Part shown: piece by piece, positions 5,879 to 11,249 of the stretch
How positions within the stretch are numbered: the stretch's first letter is position 1
Layout of the letters: each line of letters starts with the position of its first letter
Source: Baffinella frigidus
Lineage: Eukaryota; Cryptophyceae; Cryptomonadales; Baffinellaceae
Length of the DNA: 11,733 nucleotides
Reading direction: 5' to 3'
NCBI GenBank assembly: GCA_026770585.1
Contig: MU646688.1
Location: 138,254 to 149,986, forward strand
Position numbers and translations under genes: made by a program
The notes under the pieces: generated by a model
Database searches by the model: none
The model's input: the letters and a program-made list of their open reading frames with translations, nothing else
Told to the model about the DNA's origin: nothing

Positions 5879-6195
5879 ATGTCAGATCAGGCTGACGAGG
5901 CGCTCATTGACGCGGCGTTTGCGAAAGACGATAAGCACGTTCCTCCTGAGGTCCTGTCTCCACCCTCCGTCCCCTTCATTTCTCCTCTCTCGTCTCTCGG
6001 CTCCTCTCCTCGACTCCGCTCCCGTCTCCTCCCCTCTCCTCCCCTCCCCTCCCCTCCCCCACCCTCCCCTTCCACAGTCCTGAGCCTCGCACCCAACAGG
6101 AGCTGGCATCCGAGCGGGCGGGGCTGGTCACACAGTATGCCGAGGATCACATGCTCACGCCCCTCCTCCAAATCATGCTCCACAAGCTCCTCAAG
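5879..6195 (+). CDS. Dpy-30-domain protein, exons 1 and 2 (5' part of gene)
   Basis: Dpy-30 motifs are helical-hairpin dimerisation units that dock on anchoring helices, as in Set1/MLL methyltransferase complexes and in axonemal radial-spoke and kinase proteins. Exon 1 starts at ATG 5879 (AAAATG, first ATG after a purine-rich leader) and reads MSDQADEALIDAAFAKDDKH then VPPE. The intron is either 5951-6084 (GAG|GT to GAG|CCT) or 5956-6077 (a weak T|GTCTCC donor to CCACAG); both keep the frame. Exon 2 ends at AAG|GTCTAT (6195) and includes LVTQYAEDHMLTPLLQIMLH and KLLK. Y...LTPLLxxMLHKLLK fits the first Dpy-30 helix. The second helix is on exon B copies downstream (6883-7540). Upstream GTG-initiated frames are ignored. 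Seeing an in-frame intron with a long pyrimidine tract makes this the best gene candidate here, but it may be broken. Confidence 0.55.
5951..6084 (+). other. Intron 1 with a long polypyrimidine tract
   Basis: From about 5955 to 6073 the plus strand is mostly C and T, with repeated CCCCTCTCCT blocks, and ends CCTTCCACAG. A pyrimidine tract before AG is the classic 3' splice signal, though this one is unusually long. Mirror-like purine/pyrimidine symmetry could also form triplex DNA. Confidence 0.5.
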
Positions 6196-6231
6196 GTCTA
6201 TTCCCAAGTTGATATCCTGGGTGTGCGGTAA

Positions 6232-6353
6232 CAGACTATTCTCAAGTAGACATGCTGCATTTGCCGTACAAACTCGTCAACTTTAGAGCGGGAAAGAGCC
6301 CTGGCTCCCCGAAATGGCGAAAACGAAGCCGCGCTTGAGACAGAGGTAGGGTT
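6232..6353 (+). mobile_element. AGCTCTG-family hairpin element, copy 4 (degraded)
   Basis: It holds CTATTCTCAAGTAGACATGCTG, GTCAACTTTAGAGCGGGAAAG and an end GAGACAGAGGTA. A partial duplicate of its left part is at 6199-6234. It directly follows the exon 2 donor, so in the gene model it lies in intron 2. Confidence 0.6.
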
Positions 6354-6378
6354 CAACGTTCAAGGTTCAGGGTTCAAG

Positions 6379-6424
6379 TGCGCACGCCCCTCCTGCCCGC
6401 CATTTTACACATCCTCCTCACGGT
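6379..6424 (+). pseudogene. Exon A copy 2 (VRTPLLPAILHILLT)
   Basis: Second copy of the exon 2 end, reading VRTPLLPAILHILLT and then GTCTAGC, with GT at the same place as in exon 2. It is preceded by telomere-like TTCAGGG units, not by an AG with a pyrimidine tract. Confidence 0.5.
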
Positions 6425-6425
6425 C

Positions 6426-6546
6426 TAGCTATCTGTCTATTTGGGCTCACCAATTCGGTGAGCCGTGCTCTTGTCCGCGCCAACGTTGACGCACACCCAG
6501 CATGTCAACTTGAGAATATGTTGACAACCCGCGTGAGGCAGAGCTA
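6426..6546 (-). mobile_element. AGCTCTG-family hairpin element, inverted copy 5
   Basis: The ends TAGCT (6426) and AGCTA (to 6546) are inverted. GGCTCACC (6444-6451) and GGTGAGCC (6457-6464) form an 8-bp stem with a five-base loop. GTTGAC (6485-6490) and GTCAAC (6504-6509) form the other. It lies between exon A copies 2 and 3 in the opposite direction to copy 4. Confidence 0.7.
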
Positions 6547-6588
6547 CAAGGTTAGGGTTCATCGTTCAGGATTCAGGGTTCAGGGTGC

Positions 6589-6648
6589 AAGCGCTCACGC
6601 CCCTCCTGCCCGCCATGTTACACACGCTCTTCAAGGCGTTGCTCGCTC
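6589..6648 (+). pseudogene. Exon A copy 3 (ALTPLLPAMLHTLFKALLA)
   Basis: Third copy, reading ALTPLLPAMLHTLFKALLA. The GT donor is lost: AAG is followed by GCGTTG. TTCAGGG repeats again lie just upstream (6549-6588), so three similar units of about 215 bp (exon, hairpin element, heptamers) follow each other. Confidence 0.5.
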
Positions 6649-6722
6649 TGCCACTTTCGGGTCGACGGTCACCCTATTCTCAAAAACAAATTTTTCAGAC
6701 GCAAAAGTACGATACATTCCGA

Positions 6723-6866
6723 CCACGGTTAAATCCTAGCTCTGTCTGGGTTTTTATCCTGGCTCGTCCTAAAGGCTTTCTATTCGCCCTTTTGTACTGG
6801 ATATATGCGCTTGAATATTTTCAAGGACGAGCCAGAATAACACTGAGGCACAGCTAGAAATCGTGG
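6723..6866. mobile_element. 144-bp MITE-like element with AGCTCTG termini
   Basis: Inverted arms include CTGGCTCGTCCT (6759-6770), exactly inverted at 6824-6835, and ends TAGCTCTGTCTG (6737 on) against TGAGGCACAGCTA (to 6856). The outer flanks CCACG and CGTGG may extend the pair. The terminal motif and size match the AGCTCTG hairpin family while the interior is different. Confidence 0.65.
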
Positions 6867-6882
6867 TCTCTTCTCGCAATTC

Positions 6883-6933
6883 CAGGCGAAACCCGCGGAC
6901 CCCGTGGCGCACCTACCGCATATGCTCCGCCCA
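6883..6933 (+). CDS. Exon B copy 1: second helix of Dpy-30 motif (candidate exon 3)
   Basis: After GCAATTCCAG the frame reads AKPADPVAHLPHMLRP. Joined to exon 2 (phase 0, AAG|GT) it would give KLLK-AKPADPVAHLPHMLR, which is the continuous Dpy-30 pattern (K-P-x-D-P-x-x-x-L-x-x-x-L). This is the nearest of five copies. The proline in HLPHML departs from the other copies' HLAHML and could weaken the helix. No downstream donor is obvious. Confidence 0.45.
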
Positions 6934-6937
6934 AACA

Positions 6938-7040
6938 CTATCCTCCGAGCGTAAATCTCATGCCCATCCTTAGTGACCAGTAAATCTCAAGACTGTCCTC
7001 AGAGACTAAATCTTAACACTGTCCGTAGAGAGTAAAGCAC
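6938..7040. repeat. Degenerate tandem repeat, period about 26-29 bp
   Basis: Four imperfect units contain TAAATCTCA or TAAAGCAC after CCTYAG-like starts. Confidence 0.6.
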
Positions 7041-7083
7041 GGAAAGCACATGTGAGAGAGTAACGCTGGCTCGCTACGCTCCA

Positions 7084-7113
7084 TTCCAAGCGAGGCATGC
7101 GGACACCGTGGCT
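7084..7113 (+). pseudogene. Exon B copy 2 (degraded)
   Basis: CAAGCGAGGCATGCGGACACC, cut here at GTGGCT, aligns with the start of copy 1, but the AG before it has become AA and the frame is broken by TAG soon after. Confidence 0.4.
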
Positions 7114-7117
7114 AGGG

Positions 7118-7310
7118 CTGCCTTACTCGTGCGGCGACTGCCTTCATCGTGTGCCGACTGCCTTACTCATGTGGCTGCGGGATGACAGGCGAAGTCTCAA
7201 GACCCAGTGGCGCACCTAGCGCACATGCTCCGGGGCAGCCAACTGCCTTACCCGCGTGACTCGATGCCAGGAGACTGCCTTCCTCGTGTGGCGACTGCCT
7301 TACTAACGTG
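7118..7310. repeat. 20-bp GACTGCCTTACTCGTGTGGC repeats
   Basis: Three adjacent units at 7118-7177 and about three more at 7242-7310 surround exon B copy 3. Confidence 0.7.
7186..7233 (+). pseudogene. Exon B copy 3 (AKSQDPVAHLAHMLR)
   Basis: After GATGACAG the frame reads AKSQDPVAHLAHMLR. It keeps the helix residues, but KP-E is now KS-Q. No pyrimidine tract precedes it. Confidence 0.5.
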
Positions 7311-7322
7311 GTCACGGGATGG

Positions 7323-7373
7323 CAGGCGAAGCCTGAGTACCCCGTGATACACCTAGCGCACATGCTCCGTCCA
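7323..7373 (+). pseudogene. Exon B copy 4 (AKPEYPVIHLAHMLRP)
   Basis: After GGATGGCAG the frame reads AKPEYPVIHLAHMLRP. D to Y in the D-P step departs from the family pattern. It is followed closely by a piece of exon 1 at 7387-7405. Confidence 0.5.
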
Positions 7374-7386
7374 AAGACTGGGCTGG

Positions 7387-7405
7387 GCGGCGTTTGCGAA
7401 AGACG
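7387..7405 (+). repeat. 19-bp exact copy of part of exon 1
   Basis: GCGGCGTTTGCGAAAGACG is identical to 5912-5930 in exon 1, so at least one duplication carried first-exon sequence. Confidence 0.7.
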
Positions 7406-7442
7406 GGACACACTCCTGACCGCTAACACCTGCAGCCTACTC

Positions 7443-7541
7443 CAGGCGAAGCCTGAAGACCCAGTGGCGCACCTAGCGCACATGCTCCGCACGTGGCGCG
7501 AGACCATGGTGGTCGTCGTCGGGCCCCCGGCATCAGGTGAA
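7443..7541 (+). CDS. Exon B copy 5: best-preserved second Dpy-30 helix
   Basis: After CTGCAGCCTACTCCAG, the strongest acceptor-like sequence in the series, the frame reads AKPEDPVAHLAHMLRTWRET and continues MVVVVGPPASGES. It matches the Dpy-30 second-helix pattern best of all copies and is phase-compatible with exon 2. A possible donor is ATG|GTGGTC at 7508. RTWRETMVVVV recurs at 7612-7643. Whether transcripts reach this copy, 1.2 kb past exon 2, cannot be told from sequence. Confidence 0.5.
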
Positions 7542-7608
7542 AGTCCCACACCGATTTAGGGCTCAGGGCTGAGGGTTTAGTGTTTGGGTGAGAGAGCATG
7601 TGTGCCGG

Positions 7609-7665
7609 ACGTGGCGCGAGACTATGGTGGTGGTCGTCGCCCCCCCCCCGCATCAGGTCCGACCC
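7609..7665 (+). pseudogene. Copy of the exon B tail (RTWRETMVVVV)
   Basis: CGTGGCGCGAGACYATGGTGG repeats 7492-7512 and reads RTWRETMVVVVAPPPHQ before GTCC. A run of ten C (7640-7649) is present. A weaker third copy (RWREAMDDGG) is near 7728-7755. Confidence 0.45.
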
Positions 7666-7769
7666 CCTTGGGTTGTCACCCCCTTGTCCGACACCCGACC
7701 CCCTACGCCCTTGGCGGTGCGAAACGCTGGCGGGAAGCCATGGACGATGGTGGGGCCTCCTGCCTAGGG

Positions 7770-7815
7770 TGAGAGTCCCACGCTTTGGAGCGTCAGAGTC
7801 CCACGCTCCAAAAGC
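7770..7815. repeat. GAGTCCCACGC direct repeats
   Basis: GAGAGTCCCACGCTTTGGAGC and CAGAGTCCCACGCTCCAAAAG are two adjacent related units. TTTGGAGCG and CGCTCCAAA also make an inverted pair. Confidence 0.7.
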
Positions 7816-7881
7816 CTCAAATGAGTCATCCAAAAGGCTGAGATGAGTGATCCAAGAGGCTGAAACGAGTGCTCCACAAGT
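7816..7881. repeat. Three tandem 22-bp units
   Basis: CTSARAYGAGTSMTCCAMAAGG-type units start at 7816, 7838 and 7860. Confidence 0.85.
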
Positions 7882-7933
7882 CTGCCCAAACCCTTAACCT
7901 TGGACCCTAAACCCAGGGAAACGGACACTGGGC

Positions 7934-7966
7934 GAAAAGCTTGCGCAGCGGCTAGGGCTGCAGCAG
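7934..7966 (+). pseudogene. Possible exon end (EKLAQRLGLQQ|GT)
   Basis: EKLAQRLGLQQ is open up to CAGCAG|GTCTTC, where heptamer repeat begins. It is short and unrecognised. Confidence 0.25.
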
Positions 7967-8370
7967 GTCTTCGGGTTCTGGGTTCTGGGTTTAGGGTTCA
8001 GGATTTAGGGTTCAGGGTTCAGGGTTCAGGGTAGAAGGTTCAGGGTGCAGGGGTCAGGAATCAGGGTTCTGGGTGAAGGGTGAAGGGGTGAAGGGTGTAG
8101 GGTTTAGGGTACAGGGTTCAGGCTTGAATGTTCAGGGTGTAGGGGTTTAGGGTTCAGGGTTTAGGGTTTAGGGCTGAAGGTTCAGGGTGCAGGTGTTCAG
8201 GGTTCAGGGTTCAGGGTTCAGGGTGTAGGGGTTCAGGGTGTAGGGTTCAGGGATCAGGGTTGAAGTTTCAGGGTGTAGGGGTTCAGGGTTCAGGGTTGAA
8301 GGTTCAGGGTGTAGGGGTTCAGGGATCATGGTTTAGGGTGCAGGGCTCAGGGTGTAGGGGTTCTGGTTGT
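7967..8370 (+). repeat. Telomere-like block with a higher-order unit
   Basis: TTCAGGG and GTGTAGGG units are arranged in a larger pattern. GTTGAAGGTTCAGGGTGTAG followed by GGGTTCAG recurs near 8123, 8173, 8259 and 8296, with a weaker match near 8034. Confidence 0.8.
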
Positions 8371-8747
8371 TTTCGCATTAGACGTGCCTTGTCTGGTCGA
8401 AGAAACGGGAGGAGAGTCCCACTCGAGGCAAATGTGAGCAATGTCAGTTTTTTACAGTTTAGACTTTACAAGTCCTCTACAAGTCGACCGCTGTGTAGAA
8501 ATTTTCACACACATATTTCGTTACGTTGCTGCGGAATGTTGACCGAGCCCCACCCGTGACTGGTACAAACGGGTACAGCCCCTCATTGAAAATGCTCCCC
8601 TTTCCAGCCTCGAATGGTCAGCAGTCGTACAGGGAAACGTGCGTACAAATCCTTTGCCATGATTAATCAGCGTCTCTCCCTTTAATCAACCCCTTAAATT
8701 TACTCAACCCGCTCCTGTTCGCGGATAAATTTAGTCAACTCTCGCTT
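8371..8747. other. AT-richer unique region, no gene recognised
   Basis: Composition changes from the GC-rich islands. A frame across 8260-8559 is open only because of the repeat before it. Near-duplicate TAAATTTA-CTCAAC and TAAATTTA-GTCAAC pieces lie at about 8694-8707 and 8726-8739. Confidence 0.5.
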
Positions 8748-8766
8748 GATCGCAGGTGAGTCCGGC
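8748..8766 (+). repeat. Splice-donor-like 19-mer, copy 1
   Basis: GATCGCAGGTGAGTCCGGC is identical to 9086-9104. CAG|GTGAGT is a consensus donor. CCTAGTGC follows both copies. Confidence 0.7.
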
Positions 8767-8856
8767 CCTAGTGCAAATGTTAACCAGTTTGATTTGATTT
8801 GAGCGCTTCCGACTGCCTTCAGCTTCGCAGGAAGATCTTTCAATCCCGGTTTTTTT

Positions 8857-8911
8857 ACAACCCCGGTAAGCAATACGCGCTAGGATTGTCAAGTTTGCTT
8901 ACCGGGGTTGT
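8857..8911. repeat. Perfect 17-bp hairpin with 21-base loop
   Basis: ACAACCCCGGTAAGCAA (8857-8873) is exactly inverted at 8895-8911. It has no T-run typical of a bacterial terminator after it. It could be a very young foldback element or an RNA hairpin. Confidence 0.85.
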
Positions 8912-8939
8912 TGACTTGTTCTCCTGGACCGCTCTCTCC

Positions 8940-9086
8940 CACCAACCCTCACACACTGAGCAAATCGATGGTTTTCGATTTTCCATTTCAAGGCAAAATG
9001 GCTCCACGGACGCCGGAATCCGGCGCCCTCCAAGGGAAATACGTGACCTCAAATTCGACGATTTGCTGAGGCTGTTCGGGTTGGTG
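8940..9086. mobile_element. 147-bp inverted-repeat element, CACCAAC family copy 2
   Basis: CACCAACCC (8940-8948) and AGCAAATCG (8960-8968) are inverted at 9078-9086 and 9059-9067. CGCCGGAATCCGGCG sits at 9011-9025. The same family at 4298-4485 has CGTCGGAATCCGACG, so both arms of the small stem changed together. Confidence 0.65.
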
Positions 9087-9093
9087 ATCGCAG
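9045..9093 (+). pseudogene. Exon-like piece DLKFDDLLRLFGLVIA|GTGAGT
   Basis: Open frame DLKFDDLLRLFGLVIA ends in a consensus donor (CAG|GTGAGT at 9094). Its 3' part overlaps the right arm of the 8940-9086 element, so the donor may have come with the element. The frame extends back to 8799 without an ATG and crosses the 17-bp hairpin, so the longer version is not accepted. Confidence 0.35.
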
Positions 9094-9126
9094 GTGAGTC
9101 CGGCGGACCTAGTGCGAGGCCTGGCA

Positions 9127-9159
9127 GGCACCAACACCTCCCTCGGCAACTCCCTGCAG
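9127..9159 (+). pseudogene. LRR-like exon end GTNTSLGNSLQ|GT, copy 1
   Basis: Reads GTNTSLGNSLQ with every codon ending in G or C, then GTCTCAACCCC into C-rich repeat. SLGNSLQ resembles the plant-type leucine-rich-repeat wording (SLGNLxxLQ). Copies are at 9237-9257 and 9724-9756. Confidence 0.4.
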
Positions 9160-9465
9160 GTCTCAACCCCAAACCATAACCCACAACCCCCAGAAACCCT
9201 ATCTCCTAAACCACAACCCCAGAAACCCCAAACACTTTCCTCGGAAACTCCCTCCAGGTTCTCGCTCACAAACCCTATCCCCTAACCCCTAACCGCAGAC
9301 AGAATAACCCCCAGAAAATGTAACCCCTAACCCCTAATCCCATAAACCGTAACCCCCAGAAACCCTAACCCATAACCCATAACCCCTATCCCCTAACCCC
9401 TTAGCCCTAACCCCTAACCCCTAACCACTAACCCCTTACCCCAGAAACCCTAACCTCAGAAGGTT
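9160..9465 (-). repeat. Telomere-like block, C-rich on plus strand
   Basis: TAACCCC heptamers and CCCAGAAACC variants. Confidence 0.9.
9237..9257 (+). pseudogene. LRR-like exon end FLGNSLQ|GT, copy 2
   Basis: FLGNSLQ followed by GTTCTCGCT, embedded in the C-rich block. It is the shortest of three related pieces. Confidence 0.35.
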
Positions 9466-9467
9466 CT

Positions 9468-9515
9468 CGCTCTGCCTCACGCAGGTGTGCCGACTATTCG
9501 CACGTTGACACGGTT
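9468..9515 (+). mobile_element. Fragment of AGCTCTG-family element
   Basis: CGCTCTGCCTCACGCAGG and CCGACTATTCGCACGTTGACA match the left parts of other copies. Confidence 0.45.
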
Positions 9516-9723
9516 TAGAGTGTAGGGTCTGGTACCCGGGGAGGCGCGGGACAGTCTCATGGCCACTTAGCAGCCACCGGGGTCTTCGCAGATGCAATCC
9601 ATCTTGTACCAGAATCTTATCCATTGCTGTGGATTCCAACCAGAATTTCCCCCGAGAATCCGGGGGGAAATATTTTGGGTCGGTGGTAAGTGGTTGTAGC
9701 ATTCTCGCTCGAGGTTCTCGGCA
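9516..9723. other. Unique region with a 9-bp hairpin
   Basis: ATTTCCCCC (9645-9653) and GGGGGAAAT (9663-9671) are inverted. No gene is recognised in either strand. Confidence 0.5.
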
Positions 9724-9756
9724 GGCACAAACACCTCCCTCGGCATGTCCCTACAG
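9724..9756 (+). pseudogene. LRR-like exon end GTNTSLGMSLQ|GT, copy 3
   Basis: Reads GTNTSLGMSLQ, then GTCTCAACCCTG. It differs from copy 1 at one residue and two silent positions. Confidence 0.4.
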
Positions 9757-9962
9757 GTCTCAACCCTGAACCATAAACCATACCACCCAGACACCCTAAC
9801 CCCTAACCCCTAACCCCAGAAACCCTAACCCCAGAAACCCAGACCCCTAACCCCAGAACCCCCCACCCCATAAACCCTGATACCCAACCCCATAAACCCT
9901 GAACCATACACCCTGAACCCTGCACCCTGACCCCATAAACCCTGACCCCTAAACCCTAAACC
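9757..9962 (-). repeat. Telomere-like block, C-rich on plus strand
   Basis: CCCTAAC, CCCAGAAA and CCCTGAAC units. Confidence 0.9.
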
Positions 9963-9970
9963 GACAGTCG

Positions 9971-10036
9971 ATGAGCGAAAGGTCCGAGGGCTTACAAAGA
10001 GCTCCGACGAGTTTCGGGTTCGGGGATCAGGCCTAA
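9971..10036 (+). pseudogene. Mini-frame MSERSEG...FGFGDQA (SESSEG series, copy 1)
   Basis: From the ATG at 9971, after a CAGTCG, the frame reads MSERSEGLQRAPTSFGFGDQ, A, stop. It shares its start (M-S-E-x-S-E-G) with 10611 and its end (FGDQA-stop) with 10344-10415. A frame-shifted relative (MRESAGG) is at 10231-10267. GGGGATCAGGCCT ends all three. Confidence 0.4.
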
Positions 10037-10058
10037 TCTTCGTATACGTTGTGAACTT

Positions 10059-10171
10059 GGTGATATATGACTCTGGGTAGGTGACTCTCTAGAGCTGGTG
10101 ATATATGACTCTGGGCAGGTGACTCTCTGGAGCTGGTGATATATGACTCTGGGCAGGTGACTCTCTAGAGC
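10059..10171. repeat. Three tandem 38-bp units
   Basis: GGTGATATATGACTCTGGG starts at 10059, 10097 and 10135. Units are nearly identical, so the duplication is recent. Confidence 0.95.
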
Positions 10172-10343
10172 ATCTTGTTCTCTCGCGTGTCGCCTCCCGT
10201 ACCTTCAACCGCAAACCCTGGAGAAAAGTCGATGAGGGAGAGCGCCGGAGGTTTGGGGATCAGGCCTCAACCTTCCTGCCTCGCCACTACAGGGGTACCT
10301 CGCAAACCTTAAACCTCAACCCCGAAACCATGGAGAGCAGTGA

Positions 10344-10415
10344 ATGGGCGAGAGTTCGGAGGGTGTGCCGGATGACATGATAGCGCTCCGTTTAGCATTT
10401 GGGGATCAGGCCTGA
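10344..10415 (+). pseudogene. Mini-frame MGESSEGVPDDMIALRLAFGDQA
   Basis: The ATG at 10344 opens 23 codons: MGESSEGVPDDMIALR, LAFGDQA, stop. SSEGVPDD matches the pieces at 10611, 10763 and 11006. Confidence 0.45.
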
Positions 10416-10439
10416 AACTTCCTTAACCTTACACCCTTA

Positions 10440-10526
10440 TTCTTCTTCTTCTTCTTCGTCTTCTTCTTCTTCTTCTTCTTCTTCTTCTTCTTCTTCTTCT
10501 TCTTCTTCTTCTTCTTCTTCTTCTTC
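10440..10526. repeat. (TTC)29 microsatellite
   Basis: 87 bases of TTC with one GTC interruption. GAA/TTC tracts of this length can form triplex DNA. Confidence 0.98.
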
Positions 10527-10607
10527 ATTACTCTTGATACAGGTCCTACCTGATGCCCTTGAGCCTTGAGTTGAGTGAAACCTCAAACCCCAACCCCTGG
10601 GAAACAG

Positions 10608-10682
10608 TCGATGAGCGAGAGTTCAGAGGGCGTGCCGGATGACTTCATCGAGGATTTGATCCTCCAGCGCCTCCAAGAACAA
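10608..10682 (+). CDS. Candidate first exon MSESSEGVPDDFIEDLILQR
   Basis: AAACAG precedes TCG-ATG, and the frame from the ATG at 10611 reads MSESSEGVPDDFIEDLILQR, LQEQ, before GTGCGT. So a 75-base piece is bounded by AG and GT. It could be an internal exon or a coding start. The amphipathic end (DLILQRLQEQ) looks helical. Copies at 10763-10849 and 11006-11128 show the same VPDD-x-I-x-DL-x-LQRLQ core. In the last copy that core runs into a plant-type LRR, which links this series to an LRR protein. Confidence 0.45.
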
Positions 10683-10762
10683 GTGCGTGCTCTCTTTCTC
10701 TCGCTCTCTCTACAAGACAAGACGATTTGGCCCTTTCAAACTCCCAAACTTGCTCTTAAAAC

Positions 10763-10849
10763 GGTGTGCCGGATGACGTGATCGAGGACTTGATCCTCCA
10801 GCGCTTGCAAGAACAGGTTTCGCGCTTGCAACAACAGGTTTCGCGCTTA
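10763..10849 (+). pseudogene. VPDDVIEDLILQRLQ copy with a coiled-coil duplication
   Basis: Reads GVPDDVIEDLILQR and then LQEQVSRLQQQVSRL. A 21-bp tandem duplication (10805-10825, 10826-10846) adds exactly one heptad, LQxQVSR, so the protein would gain one coiled-coil turn. The frame then enters TAGGGTG-type heptamers at about 10847. Confidence 0.45.
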
Positions 10850-10883
10850 GGGTGTAGGGTTTAGGGGGTTCATTCCTCCTCAA

Positions 10884-10931
10884 GGCTTTGGTTCCGGATG
10901 ATATGGCGGCTTTGGTTCCGGAGGATATACC
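10884..10931. repeat. 24-bp tandem duplication
   Basis: GGCTTTGGTTCCGGATGATA-type units at 10884-10907 and 10908-10931. One frame reads ALVPDDMA then ALVPEDIP, an eight-residue repeat. Confidence 0.85.
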
Positions 10932-10949
10932 ACGGCATATCCTCCGGAA
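10916..10949. repeat. Perfect 13-bp hairpin, eight-base loop
   Basis: TTCCGGAGGATAT (10916-10928) is exactly inverted at 10937-10949. The left arm lies in the second 24-bp unit, so the right arm probably arose by inverted copying of it. Confidence 0.9.
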
Positions 10950-11002
10950 GCCGAGAGGACTTGGCGGGACGCTCTCGAGTACCTGTCTTCCAGAGGCAGG
11001 GG

Positions 11003-11128
11003 TTCGAGGGCGTGCCGGATGACGTGATTCAGGACTTGCTCCTCCAGCGCCTCCAACACCTTTCGCTTTCACGGTGCAAGCTTGAGGGGTTCATTCCTCC
11101 TCGAGCCTTTGGCAGGGCCGCACGCGTT
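11003..11128 (+). pseudogene. Plant-type LRR protein fragment
   Basis: The frame reads FEGVPDDVIQDLLLQR, LQHLSLSRCKLEGFIPPRAF, GRAARV. LxxLxLSxCKLEGxIPPxxFG is the plant-specific leucine-rich-repeat pattern (LxxLxLxxNxLxGxIPxxLG), found in extracellular or membrane receptor-like proteins and in secreted LRR proteins. About one repeat is visible, with no signal peptide, kinase or start. A second partial copy of the IPP piece (FIPPQGFG) is at 10869-10895. After GCACGCGTT the frame runs into TTCAGGG-type repeat. It is most likely an exon remnant or an exon followed by a repeat-filled intron. Confidence 0.55.
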
Positions 11129-11180
11129 AGGGTTCAGGATTTAGGGTTAGGGTTTAAGGGTTAAGGGTTCGGGGTTTGGG
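11129..11180 (+). repeat. Short telomere-like block, G-rich
   Basis: TTCAGGA and TTTAGGG units follow the LRR fragment directly. Confidence 0.85.
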
Positions 11181-11249
11181 TTGCTCGCTCCTCCACTCGA
11201 GGCTTGACCTTGGCCTTTTTGGTGGGCGAAGGACTGCCCTCGGCAAAAC

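Noticed and set aside
5834-6286. 150-codon unspliced frame covering exon 1
   Set aside because: It begins at GTG, not ATG, and the second half translates the pyrimidine-rich intron into S/P/L-rich sequence. The spliced frame gives a recognisable motif instead.
7163-7549. 128-codon minus-strand frame over the exon B copies
   Set aside because: It is a shadow of the repeated plus-strand exon B. The plus-strand frame carries the motif and the AG borders.
8799-9179. 126-codon plus-strand frame
   Set aside because: It has no ATG start, spans the perfect hairpin and the CACCAAC element, and ends in C-rich repeat. Only its end near the donor at 9093 is kept.
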